Positions 25,827 through 34,098 of a stretch of 48,674 bases of DNA are shown piece by piece. Position 1 is the stretch's first letter. The number at the start of each line of letters is the position of its first letter. Source of the stretch: MED-G16 sp964467915 (lineage in GTDB: Bacteria; Bacteroidota; Bacteroidia; Cytophagales; MED-G16); the NCBI GenBank assembly GCA_964467915.1, contig CAYXSW010000010.1:1-48674 (forward strand). The letters are read 5' to 3'. A model generated the notes under the pieces. That model searched no databases. It had not been told where the DNA came from and saw only the letters and a program-made list of their open reading frames with translations. The translations under genes and the position numbers were made by a program.

Positions 25827-26720
25827 ATGTTAAGAGTTTTTTTTATTTTATTCATTCTTTTTACTCCAATAACGACTTACTCTCAAGAACTTAATTCAAA
25901 AGTTTTAGTAAATACAGAAAAGCTTCAATCTTCTGAATCCCTAATTTTTGAAGAGATGCAGAATTCAATTGAACAATTCTTAAATAATAAGATTTGGACT
26001 GAAGATAAATTTCAAGATGAAGAAAAAATTAATTGTAATTTTATTATAAATATCTTAAACGAGCCTTCATCAAATATATATGAAGCAACAGTACAAATAG
26101 TTTCATCAAGACCTATATTTAATTCTTCATATGAAAGCATACTATTTAATCATGGAGATAGAGAATGGGTATTTGAATACCTTCCATCTCAGAATATAGA
26201 ATATGCTGAAAATGGGTTTAATGACAACTTAACCTCTCTTATTTCATTTTATGCTTATATAATTATAGGTATTGACTATGATTCATTTGGAAAACTAGGT
26301 GGAGATGAAAGTTTCCAAAAAGCATGGAGGATTTTAAACGAATCACAAAACTCAGGCTATAAAGGTTGGGACCAATTTGGATCTAAGCAAAATAGATATT
26401 GGATTTGTGAAAATTTTATAAACCCAGAGTTTAGACCGGTTAGAGAGGCAACATATAATTATCACTTAAATGGACTTGATATTTTTCATTCAGACCCTGA
26501 GGAATCAAGAATAATTATATTGAACAATTTAAGAGAGATAAATAAAGTAAATACTAATAATTTCAACTCAAGCATTCTTAATTTATTTATTAATGCTAAA
26601 TCTGATGAAATAACAAACATATTCAAAGAAGCTCCGTTAAGTGTAAAAAGGAATGCATATAATGTGATGGTGGAACTGTCTCCTTCAAACAGCGACTTAT
26701 TTAATAAGATATTAGAATAA
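25827..26720 (+). CDS. porD: PorD-like protein (DUF4835), type IX secretion associated
   Basis: Exported protein of 297 aa linked to the type IX secretion system in other Bacteroidota. Signal peptide about 1-19 ends TYSQE, then LNSKVLVNTEKLQ, and conserved family pieces such as ILNEPSSNIYEATVQIVSSRP and FYAYIIIGIDYDSF, GGDESFQKAW, and NRYWICENFINPEFRPVREA. It follows rpoZ by 15 bases. The next gene starts directly after its stop (TAA then ATG), so the region is compact. Biochemical role of the family is still unclear. Confidence 0.9.
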   Translation: MLRVFFILFILFTPITTYSQELNSKVLVNTEKLQSSESLIFEEMQNSIEQFLNNKIWTEDKFQDEEKINCNFIINILNEPSSNIYEATVQIVSSRPIFNSSYESILFNHGDREWVFEYLPSQNIEYAENGFNDNLTSLISFYAYIIIGIDYDSFGKLGGDESFQKAWRILNESQNSGYKGWDQFGSKQNRYWICENFINPEFRPVREATYNYHLNGLDIFHSDPEESRIIILNNLREINKVNTNNFNSSILNLFINAKSDEITNIFKEAPLSVKRNAYNVMVELSPSNSDLFNKILE

Positions 26721-26918
26721 ATGTCATTTAAACAAAAGTTAATACCAAAATTTCTCAAAAAATACGTTAATTACTATCTAGAGAATGGTTTTAAGAAAAC
26801 TGTAAAGAAGTTTGGATGGAAATTATTTGCTATTATTTTTTTATATTATTTGATCAGAGATTCAATACTTTATATAATAATTCCTTATTTTGCCTTAAAA
26901 GGAATTTTTAATTTTTAG
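26721..26918 (+). CDS. Small single-pass membrane protein, 65 aa
   Basis: Hypothetical. Residues 1-30 are very basic and amphipathic (KKYVNYYLENGFKKTVKKFG), followed by a hydrophobic helix (about 31-45) and a hydrophobic tail (48-65). It starts at the base after the porD stop and ends 3 bases before fabI, so it is translated within this operon and is real by context. In related genomes recN lies between porD and fabI by my recollection; this small protein sits where recN would be. Confidence 0.7.
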   Translation: MSFKQKLIPKFLKKYVNYYLENGFKKTVKKFGWKLFAIIFLYYLIRDSILYIIIPYFALKGIFNF

Positions 26919-26921
26919 ATT

Positions 26922-27722
26922 ATGTTACTTGAAGGAAAAAAAGGAATTATATCTGGTGCTTTGGATGAGAAATCTATCGCATGGAAAGTTGCTGAAAAAT
27001 GTTTTGAAAATGGCGCAAAAATTACATTAACTAATGCTCCCATTGCACTTAGAATGGGTAAAATTAATGAACTTGCTGAAAAATGCTCTTCAAAAGTAAT
27101 TCCTGCAGATCTTACCACAGTTGAAGATATAGAAAACTTATATGATGAATCTTCTAATATCTTGGGTAAAAAAGTTGATTTTATCTTACATTCAGTTGGA
27201 ATGTCTCCTAATGTCAGAAAAAATAAAGAATATGGTGATCTAAATTATGATTGGTTATATAAGACTTTAGATGTTTCAGCGATATCTTTTCATAAAATGA
27301 TGCAAGTTGCTGAGAAGAAAAGTTTTTTGAATGACTGGTCTTCTATTGTTGGTCTATCTTATATAGCTGCACAAAGAACTTTTCCATTTTATTCAGATAT
27401 GGCAGAGGCAAAATCATTACTTGAATCAATAACTAGAAGTTATGGGTACCGATTGGGTAAAATTTCAAAAACAAGAGTAAATACAATATCTCAATCTCCT
27501 ACAATCACAACAGCTGGAGCTGGGATAGAAGGATTTAATGCATTTTACAATTATGCAGAAAAAATGTCTCCTTTAGGAAATGCAACTGCTGAGGAATGTG
27601 CAAACTATTGCATTTTCCTATTCTCTGATTTAAGCAAAAAAATAACAATGCAAAATTTATTTCATGATGGAGGATTTTCAAATACAGGAATATCTGAAGA
27701 CATCATTGATCAATTCAGCTAA
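26922..27722 (+). CDS. fabI: Enoyl-[acyl-carrier-protein] reductase (FabI type)
   Basis: Reduces trans-2-enoyl-ACP in each cycle of fatty-acid synthesis. The 266-aa short-chain dehydrogenase has the FabI-type nucleotide site (GKKGIISGALDEKSIAWKVA), the catalytic Tyr and Lys in YSDMAEAKSLLE (Tyr-x6-Lys) and the substrate loop NTISQSPTITTAGAGI. ATG 26922 is 3 bases after the small membrane protein. ispE follows after 2 bases, so lipid and isoprenoid genes are on the same message. Confidence 0.96.
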   Translation: MLLEGKKGIISGALDEKSIAWKVAEKCFENGAKITLTNAPIALRMGKINELAEKCSSKVIPADLTTVEDIENLYDESSNILGKKVDFILHSVGMSPNVRKNKEYGDLNYDWLYKTLDVSAISFHKMMQVAEKKSFLNDWSSIVGLSYIAAQRTFPFYSDMAEAKSLLESITRSYGYRLGKISKTRVNTISQSPTITTAGAGIEGFNAFYNYAEKMSPLGNATAEECANYCIFLFSDLSKKITMQNLFHDGGFSNTGISEDIIDQFS

Positions 27723-27724
27723 AA

Positions 27725-28528
27725 ATGCTCCTTTACCCAAACGCCAAAATAAATATTGGATTAAATATTGTTAATAAACTTGAATCGGGTTTCCATGAAT
27801 TAGAATCTTGTTTTTGTCCTGTATCATTACACGATATAATTGAAGTTAATATTTCTGATATAAATCATTTAACTACATCTGGAGAGAAAATTAATTCTAA
27901 TCTATCTGATAATATTTTAAATAAATGTCTAAAAAAATTTAATTCTAATAAAAAGTTCAGAATTCATTTACATAAGGTAATACCTATTGGTGCAGGTCTT
28001 GGGGGTGGTTCATCTAATGCTGCTTTTTTTTTAAATTTTTTAAATTTTATTTCTACTAAAAACATCTCCGATGCCCATTTACTTAAAATAGCAAATGATA
28101 TAGGAAGCGATTGTCCATTTTTCATAGAAAATAAAAAAAAATATGTAACTGGAACTGGGAATAAAATGGATGATATTAATATTGATATTAACAATAAGTC
28201 AATTATAATTATTGACCCGGAACAACCCATAAACACTAAAGAAGCATATAAAAACATATTACCAAGTAAACCTAAATATCAATTAATAGACATACTTGAA
28301 AATGAAAATATAGAAAATTGGTCAAAATATGTTAAAAATGATTTTGAAGATTATGCCTTTCAAAAAGTTAAAAATTTAAAAAAAATAAAGTCTCTCTTAT
28401 TAAAATTAGGTGCAGACTTTATTAGCTTATCTGGAAGTGGTTCTTGTATTTATGGGATATTTAATAACCATGATATTAATCATTATAACTTTCCCAATAA
28501 ATCCTTCAAAGTAAAAACTATTGAATAA
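27725..28528 (+). CDS. ispE: 4-diphosphocytidyl-2-C-methyl-D-erythritol kinase
   Basis: GHMP kinase of the non-mevalonate isoprenoid route. The 267-aa product opens with PNAKINIGLNI and has the ATP motif PIGAGLGGGSSNAA and the C-terminal LSGSGSCIYGIF stretch. All catalytic features for substrate Lys and Asp (for example in the N-terminal KIN and IGSDCPFFI) are present. Together with dxr at 35605 it shows that the lineage uses the MEP pathway. Converges on thiL with an 11-base overlap. Confidence 0.95.
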   Translation: MLLYPNAKINIGLNIVNKLESGFHELESCFCPVSLHDIIEVNISDINHLTTSGEKINSNLSDNILNKCLKKFNSNKKFRIHLHKVIPIGAGLGGGSSNAAFFLNFLNFISTKNISDAHLLKIANDIGSDCPFFIENKKKYVTGTGNKMDDINIDINNKSIIIIDPEQPINTKEAYKNILPSKPKYQLIDILENENIENWSKYVKNDFEDYAFQKVKNLKKIKSLLLKLGADFISLSGSGSCIYGIFNNHDINHYNFPNKSFKVKTIE

Positions 28529-29546
28529 AATGATTCCAACCCTTAGATTCCATCTCAATTTCCTGATTGTTTTTTAAAATAAATAAATTCTTTTTTTGCT
28601 TAATAAAATGACCTATAGGGGTTATATCAATATCTGATAAATTCATTTTTTCAAATATTTTAAGAGGTATAGAAAATAATAGCTCATAATCTTCTCCTCC
28701 TCTTAATGCAGCAGAAATTGGTTTAAGTTTAAATTCATTGATAGTAGAAGTAACTTCGAACGATATAGGGAGTTTTTCTTCATAAATTTTAAAACCTAAA
28801 TCTGAATTTCTAGAAAGATGAAGAAGTTCAGATGAGAGCCCATCTGAAATATCAATCATAGCATTTGGTTTTATATTATTTCTATAAAAAAAATCAATAA
28901 TGTCTTTTCTTGCATTAGGTCTTAATTGCTTTTCAACTAAATTTTTATAATCATCTAAAGAAGGTTGTATTTTAGGGTTTTTAATAAAATTTTCCTTTTC
29001 TCTTTGTAATACTAATAAACCAGTATACGCCCTACCTAAATCACCAGAAACACATATGATATCATCAGATTTAGCATTATCTCTTGTAACAATATTTTCT
29101 TTAGAATTATAACCTAAAGCAGTACCTGAAATTATTAATCCTGATGTAGATGAAGTTGTATCTCCTCCTACCAAATCAATTTTGTAATCATCACATGCAT
29201 ATTTAACTCCATCATAAAACTCATCTAAAGCCTCCATAGAAAATTTATTACTCATAGCAATATTTAGAAGAATTTGAGAAGGATAAGTGTTCATTGAGTA
29301 TATATCAGATAGATTAACAACTACTGACTTATATCCTAAATGTTTTAGTGGGGTATACGATAAATCAAAGTGAATACCCTCTATCAGCATATCTGATGCT
29401 ATTATTAAGTTATCTTTATTAGAATTTATAATAGCTGCATCATCACCAATTCCAACTATAGATGAATTTCTTTTATTTTTGAATTTAGAATTAATCCTAT
29501 CTATTATTCCAAATTCTCCTATTTTATCTAAATCAGTTCTATTCAT
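28518..29546 (-). CDS. thiL: Thiamine-monophosphate kinase
   Basis: Phosphorylates thiamine monophosphate to the active pyrophosphate cofactor. The 342-aa length and PurM-like fold fit: VGIGDDAAIINSN at the N-terminus, SDMLIEGIHFDL, AVVNLSD-like segment VVVNLSDI, DLVGGDTTSS, DISDGLSSELLHL, and GGEDYELLF near the end are all family motifs with the metal-binding aspartates. A single-gene unit on the minus strand; divergent from the A-type Fe-S carrier gene. Confidence 0.96.
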   Translation of the reverse strand: MNRTDLDKIGEFGIIDRINSKFKNKRNSSIVGIGDDAAIINSNKDNLIIASDMLIEGIHFDLSYTPLKHLGYKSVVVNLSDIYSMNTYPSQILLNIAMSNKFSMEALDEFYDGVKYACDDYKIDLVGGDTTSSTSGLIISGTALGYNSKENIVTRDNAKSDDIICVSGDLGRAYTGLLVLQREKENFIKNPKIQPSLDDYKNLVEKQLRPNARKDIIDFFYRNNIKPNAMIDISDGLSSELLHLSRNSDLGFKIYEEKLPISFEVTSTINEFKLKPISAALRGGEDYELLFSIPLKIFEKMNLSDIDITPIGHFIKQKKNLFILKNNQEIEMESKGWNHFIQ

Positions 29547-29579
29547 ATTGATTTATTATAAAAAATATATTTTAATATT

Positions 29580-29587
29580 TAATTTTG
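29580..29587 (+). promoter_or_regulatory. Putative -7 promoter box of the Fe-S carrier gene
   Basis: TAATTTTG followed by TA matches TAnnTTTG, 16 bases before the ATG at 29604. The TTG at 29548-29550 is 29 bases away, too far for a standard -33 element. Confidence 0.45.
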
Positions 29588-29603
29588 TAAACAATTAAAC
29601 AAT

Positions 29604-29930
29604 ATGATTAAAATTACTGACAAGGCTGCAAAAAAACTTAAAGAATTAAGAGAATCAGAAAATCATTCACTAGACCATAACGTTAGAGTTAAAGTTAAAG
29701 GAGGTGGATGCTCTGGTTTGCTTTATGATTTAAATTTTGATAATCAAATATCTGATAAGGATGAATCTTTTGAAGATAATGGAATGAAAATTATAGTTGA
29801 TAAAAAAAGTTTATTTTACGTACTTGGGACGGAATTAGATTTTAGTGATGGTTTAAATGGGAGAGGATTTCAATTTAAAAATCCAAATGCTACAAGGACT
29901 TGCGGATGTGGTGAAAGTTTTTCTGTTTAA
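29604..29930 (+). CDS. A-type iron-sulfur cluster carrier (IscA/ErpA/SufA family)
   Basis: Delivers Fe-S clusters to apo-enzymes. The 108-aa protein has the three conserved cysteines: C36 in GGGCSGLLYDL, and C100 and C102 in the C-terminal TCGCGESF. Length is typical. Which of ErpA, IscA or SufA it corresponds to cannot be told, and no sufBCD or iscS gene is in the window. It overlaps the PurF-like gene by 4 bases (TTAA) tail-to-tail. Confidence 0.94.
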   Translation: MIKITDKAAKKLKELRESENHSLDHNVRVKVKGGGCSGLLYDLNFDNQISDKDESFEDNGMKIIVDKKSLFYVLGTELDFSDGLNGRGFQFKNPNATRTCGCGESFSV

Positions 29931-31810
29931 TAAGCTCTTCCTTTAACCCCATCGCAATAGTTCATAAATGCTCTATTCGCCACTTTATTACCCCCATAAG
30001 TAGGGTAATTACCAGTAAAATACCAGTCTCCTAAATTCTTAGGACAAGCTTTATTCAAATCATCAATTTTTTGATAAATAATTTCAAGGTTAGAGTTAAA
30101 GTCTTTTGGCTTAACAATTTCTGATATTGATTCTGATAACTCTTCATAGGAAAACATATCATATAATTCTTTCACATGATTTTTAGCTTTCTTCGATGAT
30201 ATACTTTCTTTACACTTCCTGTAAATTTCTTCAATCTTTTTATCAGCTTTATGAATTTTCAAAAGTCTTATAAGACCCCTAAAAGCAACGAATTGATGCA
30301 TCTTACTCATATCAATACCATAACAGTCTGGGTATCTTATCTGTGGAGAGGAAGAAACAAAAATTACTTTTTTAGCATGAAGAGATGAGAGCAATGTCAA
30401 TATGCTTTTTTCTAGAGTTGTTCCCCTGACAATAGAATCATCAATTATTACAATCGTATCTTTTTTTGGTTTTACAACTCCACTTGTGGTATCGTAAACG
30501 TTTGAAACTAATTCATTTCGATTATTATCATCAGTAATAAAAGTTCTCATCTTAACATCTTTACTTACTAATTTTTCCATTCTAACTTTTAAAGAAATAA
30601 GATCTTTCTTGGAGCCACTATATGATTTATTCTTTAAAAAAACATCATTTTTCAATAAATTAATATGATTTTTTAAGCCATCTATCATTCCATAGAAGCA
30701 AGTTTCTGATGTGTTTGGTATATATGAGAAAATTGTATTCTTTAGATCATTATCAATTGAAGTTAGTATTTGAGGAATTAGTAACTTACCTAATTTCTTT
30801 CTCTCCTCATAAATTTCCGGATCATTACCTCTTGAAAAATATATTCTTTCAAAAGAACATGCTCTTTCTTCTTTTTGATCTACAAATTTTTCAATAGAAT
30901 AACTTGCATCTTTATTAACTATTAGTGTATGTCCTCTCTCAACTTCTTTAATTTCATCAAAACTACAACCAAAAGCAGTTTTTATGGGTGGTCTTTCACT
31001 AGTGGCTACAATAACCTCATCATTAATATGATAATATAATGGTCTAATTCCATTTGGATCTCTAGCTATGAAAGATGAACCATGACCTATCATACCTGCC
31101 AATGCGTATCCTCCATCAAAATCTTTAAATGAATTTTTTAAAATATTATTAACATTTATTTCTTCTTCAATTTTTTTTGAAATTTCTTTCTTGGATAGAT
31201 TATCAGAATATTTATTATAAATTCTATTATTCTCTTCATCTAAAAAATGTCCTACTTTCTCCAAAATTGTTACTGTATCTGATTTTTCTTTTGGGCTTTG
31301 TCCTAGGTCTACCAAAACATTAAATAGCTCATCCAGATTAGTCATATTAAAATTTCCAGCAAAAATTAAATTTTTTGATCTCCAATTATTTTGTCTTAAA
31401 GTAGGAGCACAATTTTCTATTGAATTACCTCCAAAAGTACCATATCTAAGATGACCAAGACACTGTTCACCTGTAAAGGCAATATTCTCTTTAACCCAAT
31501 CTTCATTTAATTGATAACTCGGGTTTTCTTTTGCCTTTATAAATTTTTTATTGACTTTATTAAATATATCTTGAATAGAATCTTTTTTTATTGAACGGTA
31601 TCTACTTATATATCTTTTTCCAGGTTTTGTGTCTAATTTAAGACAAGCTAAACCAGCCCCATCTTGTCCTCTATTTCTTTGTTTATGCATCATCAAAAAC
31701 ATTTTATTTATTGCATAAGAGGGAGTCCCATACTTATCTATGAAATATTGAAGTGGTTTACGAAGACGAATGAATGCAATACCACATTCATGTTTAATTT
31801 TATATTTCAT
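29927..31810 (-). CDS. PurF-like glutamine amidophosphoribosyltransferase (long Bacteroidota form)
   Basis: Resembles amidophosphoribosyltransferase, with an N-terminal class II glutaminase domain and a C-terminal PRPP-binding domain, 627 aa versus about 470-510 for standard PurF. The catalytic Cys is not at position 2 but at position 9 (KHECGIAFIRLRKP), so either the eight preceding residues are removed or activity differs. Conserved pieces are RNRGQDGAGLACL, GHLRYGTFGG, FAGNFNMTN in the glutaminase half, and TIVIIDDSIVRGTTLEKS plus SPQIRYPDCYGIDMSKM in the PRTase half. It overlaps the upstream FNR-like gene by 4 bases. It may be a second, divergent enzyme rather than the main PurF. Confidence 0.85.
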   Translation of the reverse strand: MKYKIKHECGIAFIRLRKPLQYFIDKYGTPSYAINKMFLMMHKQRNRGQDGAGLACLKLDTKPGKRYISRYRSIKKDSIQDIFNKVNKKFIKAKENPSYQLNEDWVKENIAFTGEQCLGHLRYGTFGGNSIENCAPTLRQNNWRSKNLIFAGNFNMTNLDELFNVLVDLGQSPKEKSDTVTILEKVGHFLDEENNRIYNKYSDNLSKKEISKKIEEEINVNNILKNSFKDFDGGYALAGMIGHGSSFIARDPNGIRPLYYHINDEVIVATSERPPIKTAFGCSFDEIKEVERGHTLIVNKDASYSIEKFVDQKEERACSFERIYFSRGNDPEIYEERKKLGKLLIPQILTSIDNDLKNTIFSYIPNTSETCFYGMIDGLKNHINLLKNDVFLKNKSYSGSKKDLISLKVRMEKLVSKDVKMRTFITDDNNRNELVSNVYDTTSGVVKPKKDTIVIIDDSIVRGTTLEKSILTLLSSLHAKKVIFVSSSPQIRYPDCYGIDMSKMHQFVAFRGLIRLLKIHKADKKIEEIYRKCKESISSKKAKNHVKELYDMFSYEELSESISEIVKPKDFNSNLEIIYQKIDDLNKACPKNLGDWYFTGNYPTYGGNKVANRAFMNYCDGVKGRAY

Positions 31811-32496
31811 CCGTAAATTTCTAATTTTATTTTTTTAGAATCAAATCCAAGTTCTTTAAGGTTACCTCTAGCCTGTTTTATCATATCCCTCCACCCACAT
31901 AAATAAAATATTGGGTCCTGAAGTTTATTATTTTTAATTAAATCTAAGTATTGATCATGAACATAACCTGATTCACCTTCCCATTTTTCTCTTGACAGGA
32001 CAGGAATGTATTTGTATCCCTCTATCAAATTTTCAAAATTTTTCATCTCGTCAAAATATAAAATGTCTTTCTTTACTCTAGTACCAGAAATCAAATAAAT
32101 ATTATTATGATTAATTTTTTTATCAATTATGCTCTGAAGTATACTTCTGAAAGGTGCAATACCCGTTCCAGTACACACAAATAAAATATCTCCCGTGATA
32201 ATTTCCGGTAAAATGAATTTACCTAATGGACCTTTAATCTCAATATTGTCTCCTTTTTTTGCATTCTCAAATAAATATTTAGTCATTTTCCCACCATTAA
32301 TCCTACCTATTATTAGCTCAAAAATATTATCATCTAAACCATAGGATGAAATAGAATAACTTCTTATAAGATCATTAACCTTAATCTGGACAAATTGACC
32401 GGGATTATAATCAAAATCAGAGTGAACCTTTATTACAAATTTCCATGTAATCTCTGTTTCTTTTTCAATAGAAATAAGTGTAGAGTCTAGCCACAT
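31807..32496 (-). CDS. Ferredoxin-NADP reductase-like FAD-binding oxidoreductase
   Basis: Flavoprotein transferring electrons between NADPH and a ferredoxin, flavodoxin or other acceptor, 229 aa. The FAD motif RSYSISS is at about 45-51, followed by NGGKMTKYLFENAKKGD and KGPLGKF; the NADP domain begins FVCTGTGIAPFRSIL and ends with FYLCGWRDMIKQAR and a C-terminal KLEIYG tail. No extra Fe-S domain. Its stop overlaps the PurF-like ATG (ATGA), so the two are translationally coupled. The natural electron partner is not visible. Confidence 0.88.
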   Translation of the reverse strand: MWLDSTLISIEKETEITWKFVIKVHSDFDYNPGQFVQIKVNDLIRSYSISSYGLDDNIFELIIGRINGGKMTKYLFENAKKGDNIEIKGPLGKFILPEIITGDILFVCTGTGIAPFRSILQSIIDKKINHNNIYLISGTRVKKDILYFDEMKNFENLIEGYKYIPVLSREKWEGESGYVHDQYLDLIKNNKLQDPIFYLCGWRDMIKQARGNLKELGFDSKKIKLEIYG

Positions 32497-32513
32497 TTTT
32501 TTAAAATGAAAAA

Positions 32514-32521
32514 CAAATTTA
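32514..32521 (-). promoter_or_regulatory. Putative -7 promoter box of the FNR-like/PurF-like operon
   Basis: Minus-strand TAAATTTG matches TAnnTTTG, 17 bases before the ATG at 32496. The rest of the 218-base gap up to dnaA (the longest in the window) is AT-rich with no DnaA box, hairpin or ORF that I can see. Confidence 0.45.
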
Positions 32522-32714
32522 ATTCCTTAATACTAGAAAAAAAACTTATTGTACTTTTCGAAGATTTTTAAATAATAATGTCTTAAATTATTAAATATTT
32601 CAATATTTTAAAAAGTCAATAGTTAAAAATATTTTTTTAATTAATAAAAATGACTAATATTTGAGTCCCTATTTAACAAATAGCAATTTTATATAAACCA
32701 CAAATTCTAAATTA

Positions 32715-34049
32715 ATGCAAAATAAGCATTGGGAAAACTGTTTGTCTTTAATTAAAAGTAAGATAAGTATTCAGAGCTATATTACATGGTTTAAGCCAAT
32801 TAAATCAATAAAATTCAAAAATAAAGTTCTTACACTTCGAGTGCCTAATAAGTTTTTTTATGAATGGATAGAAGAACATTATATAGATTTATTAAATGAG
32901 GTGATTGTAAAAGTTCTTGGAAAAGAGTGTAAAATTGAATACGAAATTTCAAAAGATGAAAAAACCAATTTTGATAAAAAAGAAGTAATTGAAATTAAAT
33001 CAAGAGAAAAAGAAAAAAAATCTAAATTCGACAATCTTAACAAAAAATTTAACTTCAAATCTTTTATTTCTGGGAAATGCAATAGTGTTGCTAAAGCAGC
33101 AGGAAAAAGAATATCAAAGAATCCTGGGGATAATCCATTTAACCCTCTTATGATATATGGAGGAGTTGGTCTTGGTAAAACTCACCTTTTACAATCAATT
33201 GGTAATAAAATATCAAATAAAAGTGACTTATCAGTTTATTATATCACATCAGAAAAATTTGCTAATCAATTTGTAGATGCACTAAAAGAGAACAAGCTAA
33301 AAGAATTCACAAATTTTTACTCAAATATTGAATGTTTAATAATTGATGATGTACAATTCTTCAAAGGAAAAATCAAAACTCAAGAGGTCTTTTTTCATAT
33401 TTTCAATCAATTAAATCTAAATAGAAGACAAATTATACTGGCTGCTGACAAATCACCTGTAAATCTAGATGGACTAGCTAATAGGCTAATAAGTAGATTT
33501 AAATCAGGATTAACCATTGAACTTGAAAAGCCTGATTATGAAACAAGGTTAGATATACTAAACCATAAAATTAAGAAGGAGGGAATCTCTATAGAAAAGG
33601 AAATAGTAGAATTTATTGCTTTTCAGGTTGACACTAATATTAGAGAACTTGAAGGGGTATTAATTTCTTTATTAGCACATTCAACAATAACAAAGAAGAA
33701 AATTGATTTAGATTTAGCTAAATCCGTTATCAATAAAATTGTTAAGGATACAAAAAAGGAGGTTGACATAAAGTATATACAAGATGTTGTTTCCAAGTAT
33801 TTTCATATAAGTGTAGAGGAAATGAAAGATAAGGCTAGAAAAAAAGAGATAGTAATAGCTAGACAGGTTGCAATGTACTTTTCAAAAGATTTTACTAATA
33901 ACTCTTTAAAATCTATTGGATTTCATTTTGGTGGACGAGATCACAGTACTGTTATTCATGCAGTACAATCAGTAAATGATATGATTGATACTGACTCCAT
34001 TTTTAAGAAAAACATAAATGAAATCAATAGAAGAATATCTATTCGTTAA
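32715..34049 (+). CDS. dnaA: Chromosomal replication initiator DnaA
   Basis: AAA+ initiator that binds oriC and opens the DNA. The 444-aa protein is on the short side, mainly because linker domain II (about 80-110) is brief and Lys-rich. Domain I (about 1-78, with WENCLSLIKSKIS and WFKPI) is present; domain III has GGVGLGKTHLL (about residues 150-160) and LIIDDVQFF; domain IV ends with the DnaA-box signature GGRDHSTVIHAVQ. I see no TTATNCACA-like boxes in the adjoining gaps, so the origin is probably elsewhere. It starts after a 218-base AT-rich gap. Confidence 0.96.
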   Translation: MQNKHWENCLSLIKSKISIQSYITWFKPIKSIKFKNKVLTLRVPNKFFYEWIEEHYIDLLNEVIVKVLGKECKIEYEISKDEKTNFDKKEVIEIKSREKEKKSKFDNLNKKFNFKSFISGKCNSVAKAAGKRISKNPGDNPFNPLMIYGGVGLGKTHLLQSIGNKISNKSDLSVYYITSEKFANQFVDALKENKLKEFTNFYSNIECLIIDDVQFFKGKIKTQEVFFHIFNQLNLNRRQIILAADKSPVNLDGLANRLISRFKSGLTIELEKPDYETRLDILNHKIKKEGISIEKEIVEFIAFQVDTNIRELEGVLISLLAHSTITKKKIDLDLAKSVINKIVKDTKKEVDIKYIQDVVSKYFHISVEEMKDKARKKEIVIARQVAMYFSKDFTNNSLKSIGFHFGGRDHSTVIHAVQSVNDMIDTDSIFKKNINEINRRISIR

Positions 34050-34098
34050 TTACTAAATAAAATTATTTATATTTTTTGCATATTTGAAATGCAAAATT

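Noticed and set aside
32497..32714. Possible replication origin ahead of dnaA
   Set aside because: The gap is AT-rich but I find no TTATNCACA-like DnaA boxes or iterons on either strand, and the following gap (34050-34098) has none either.
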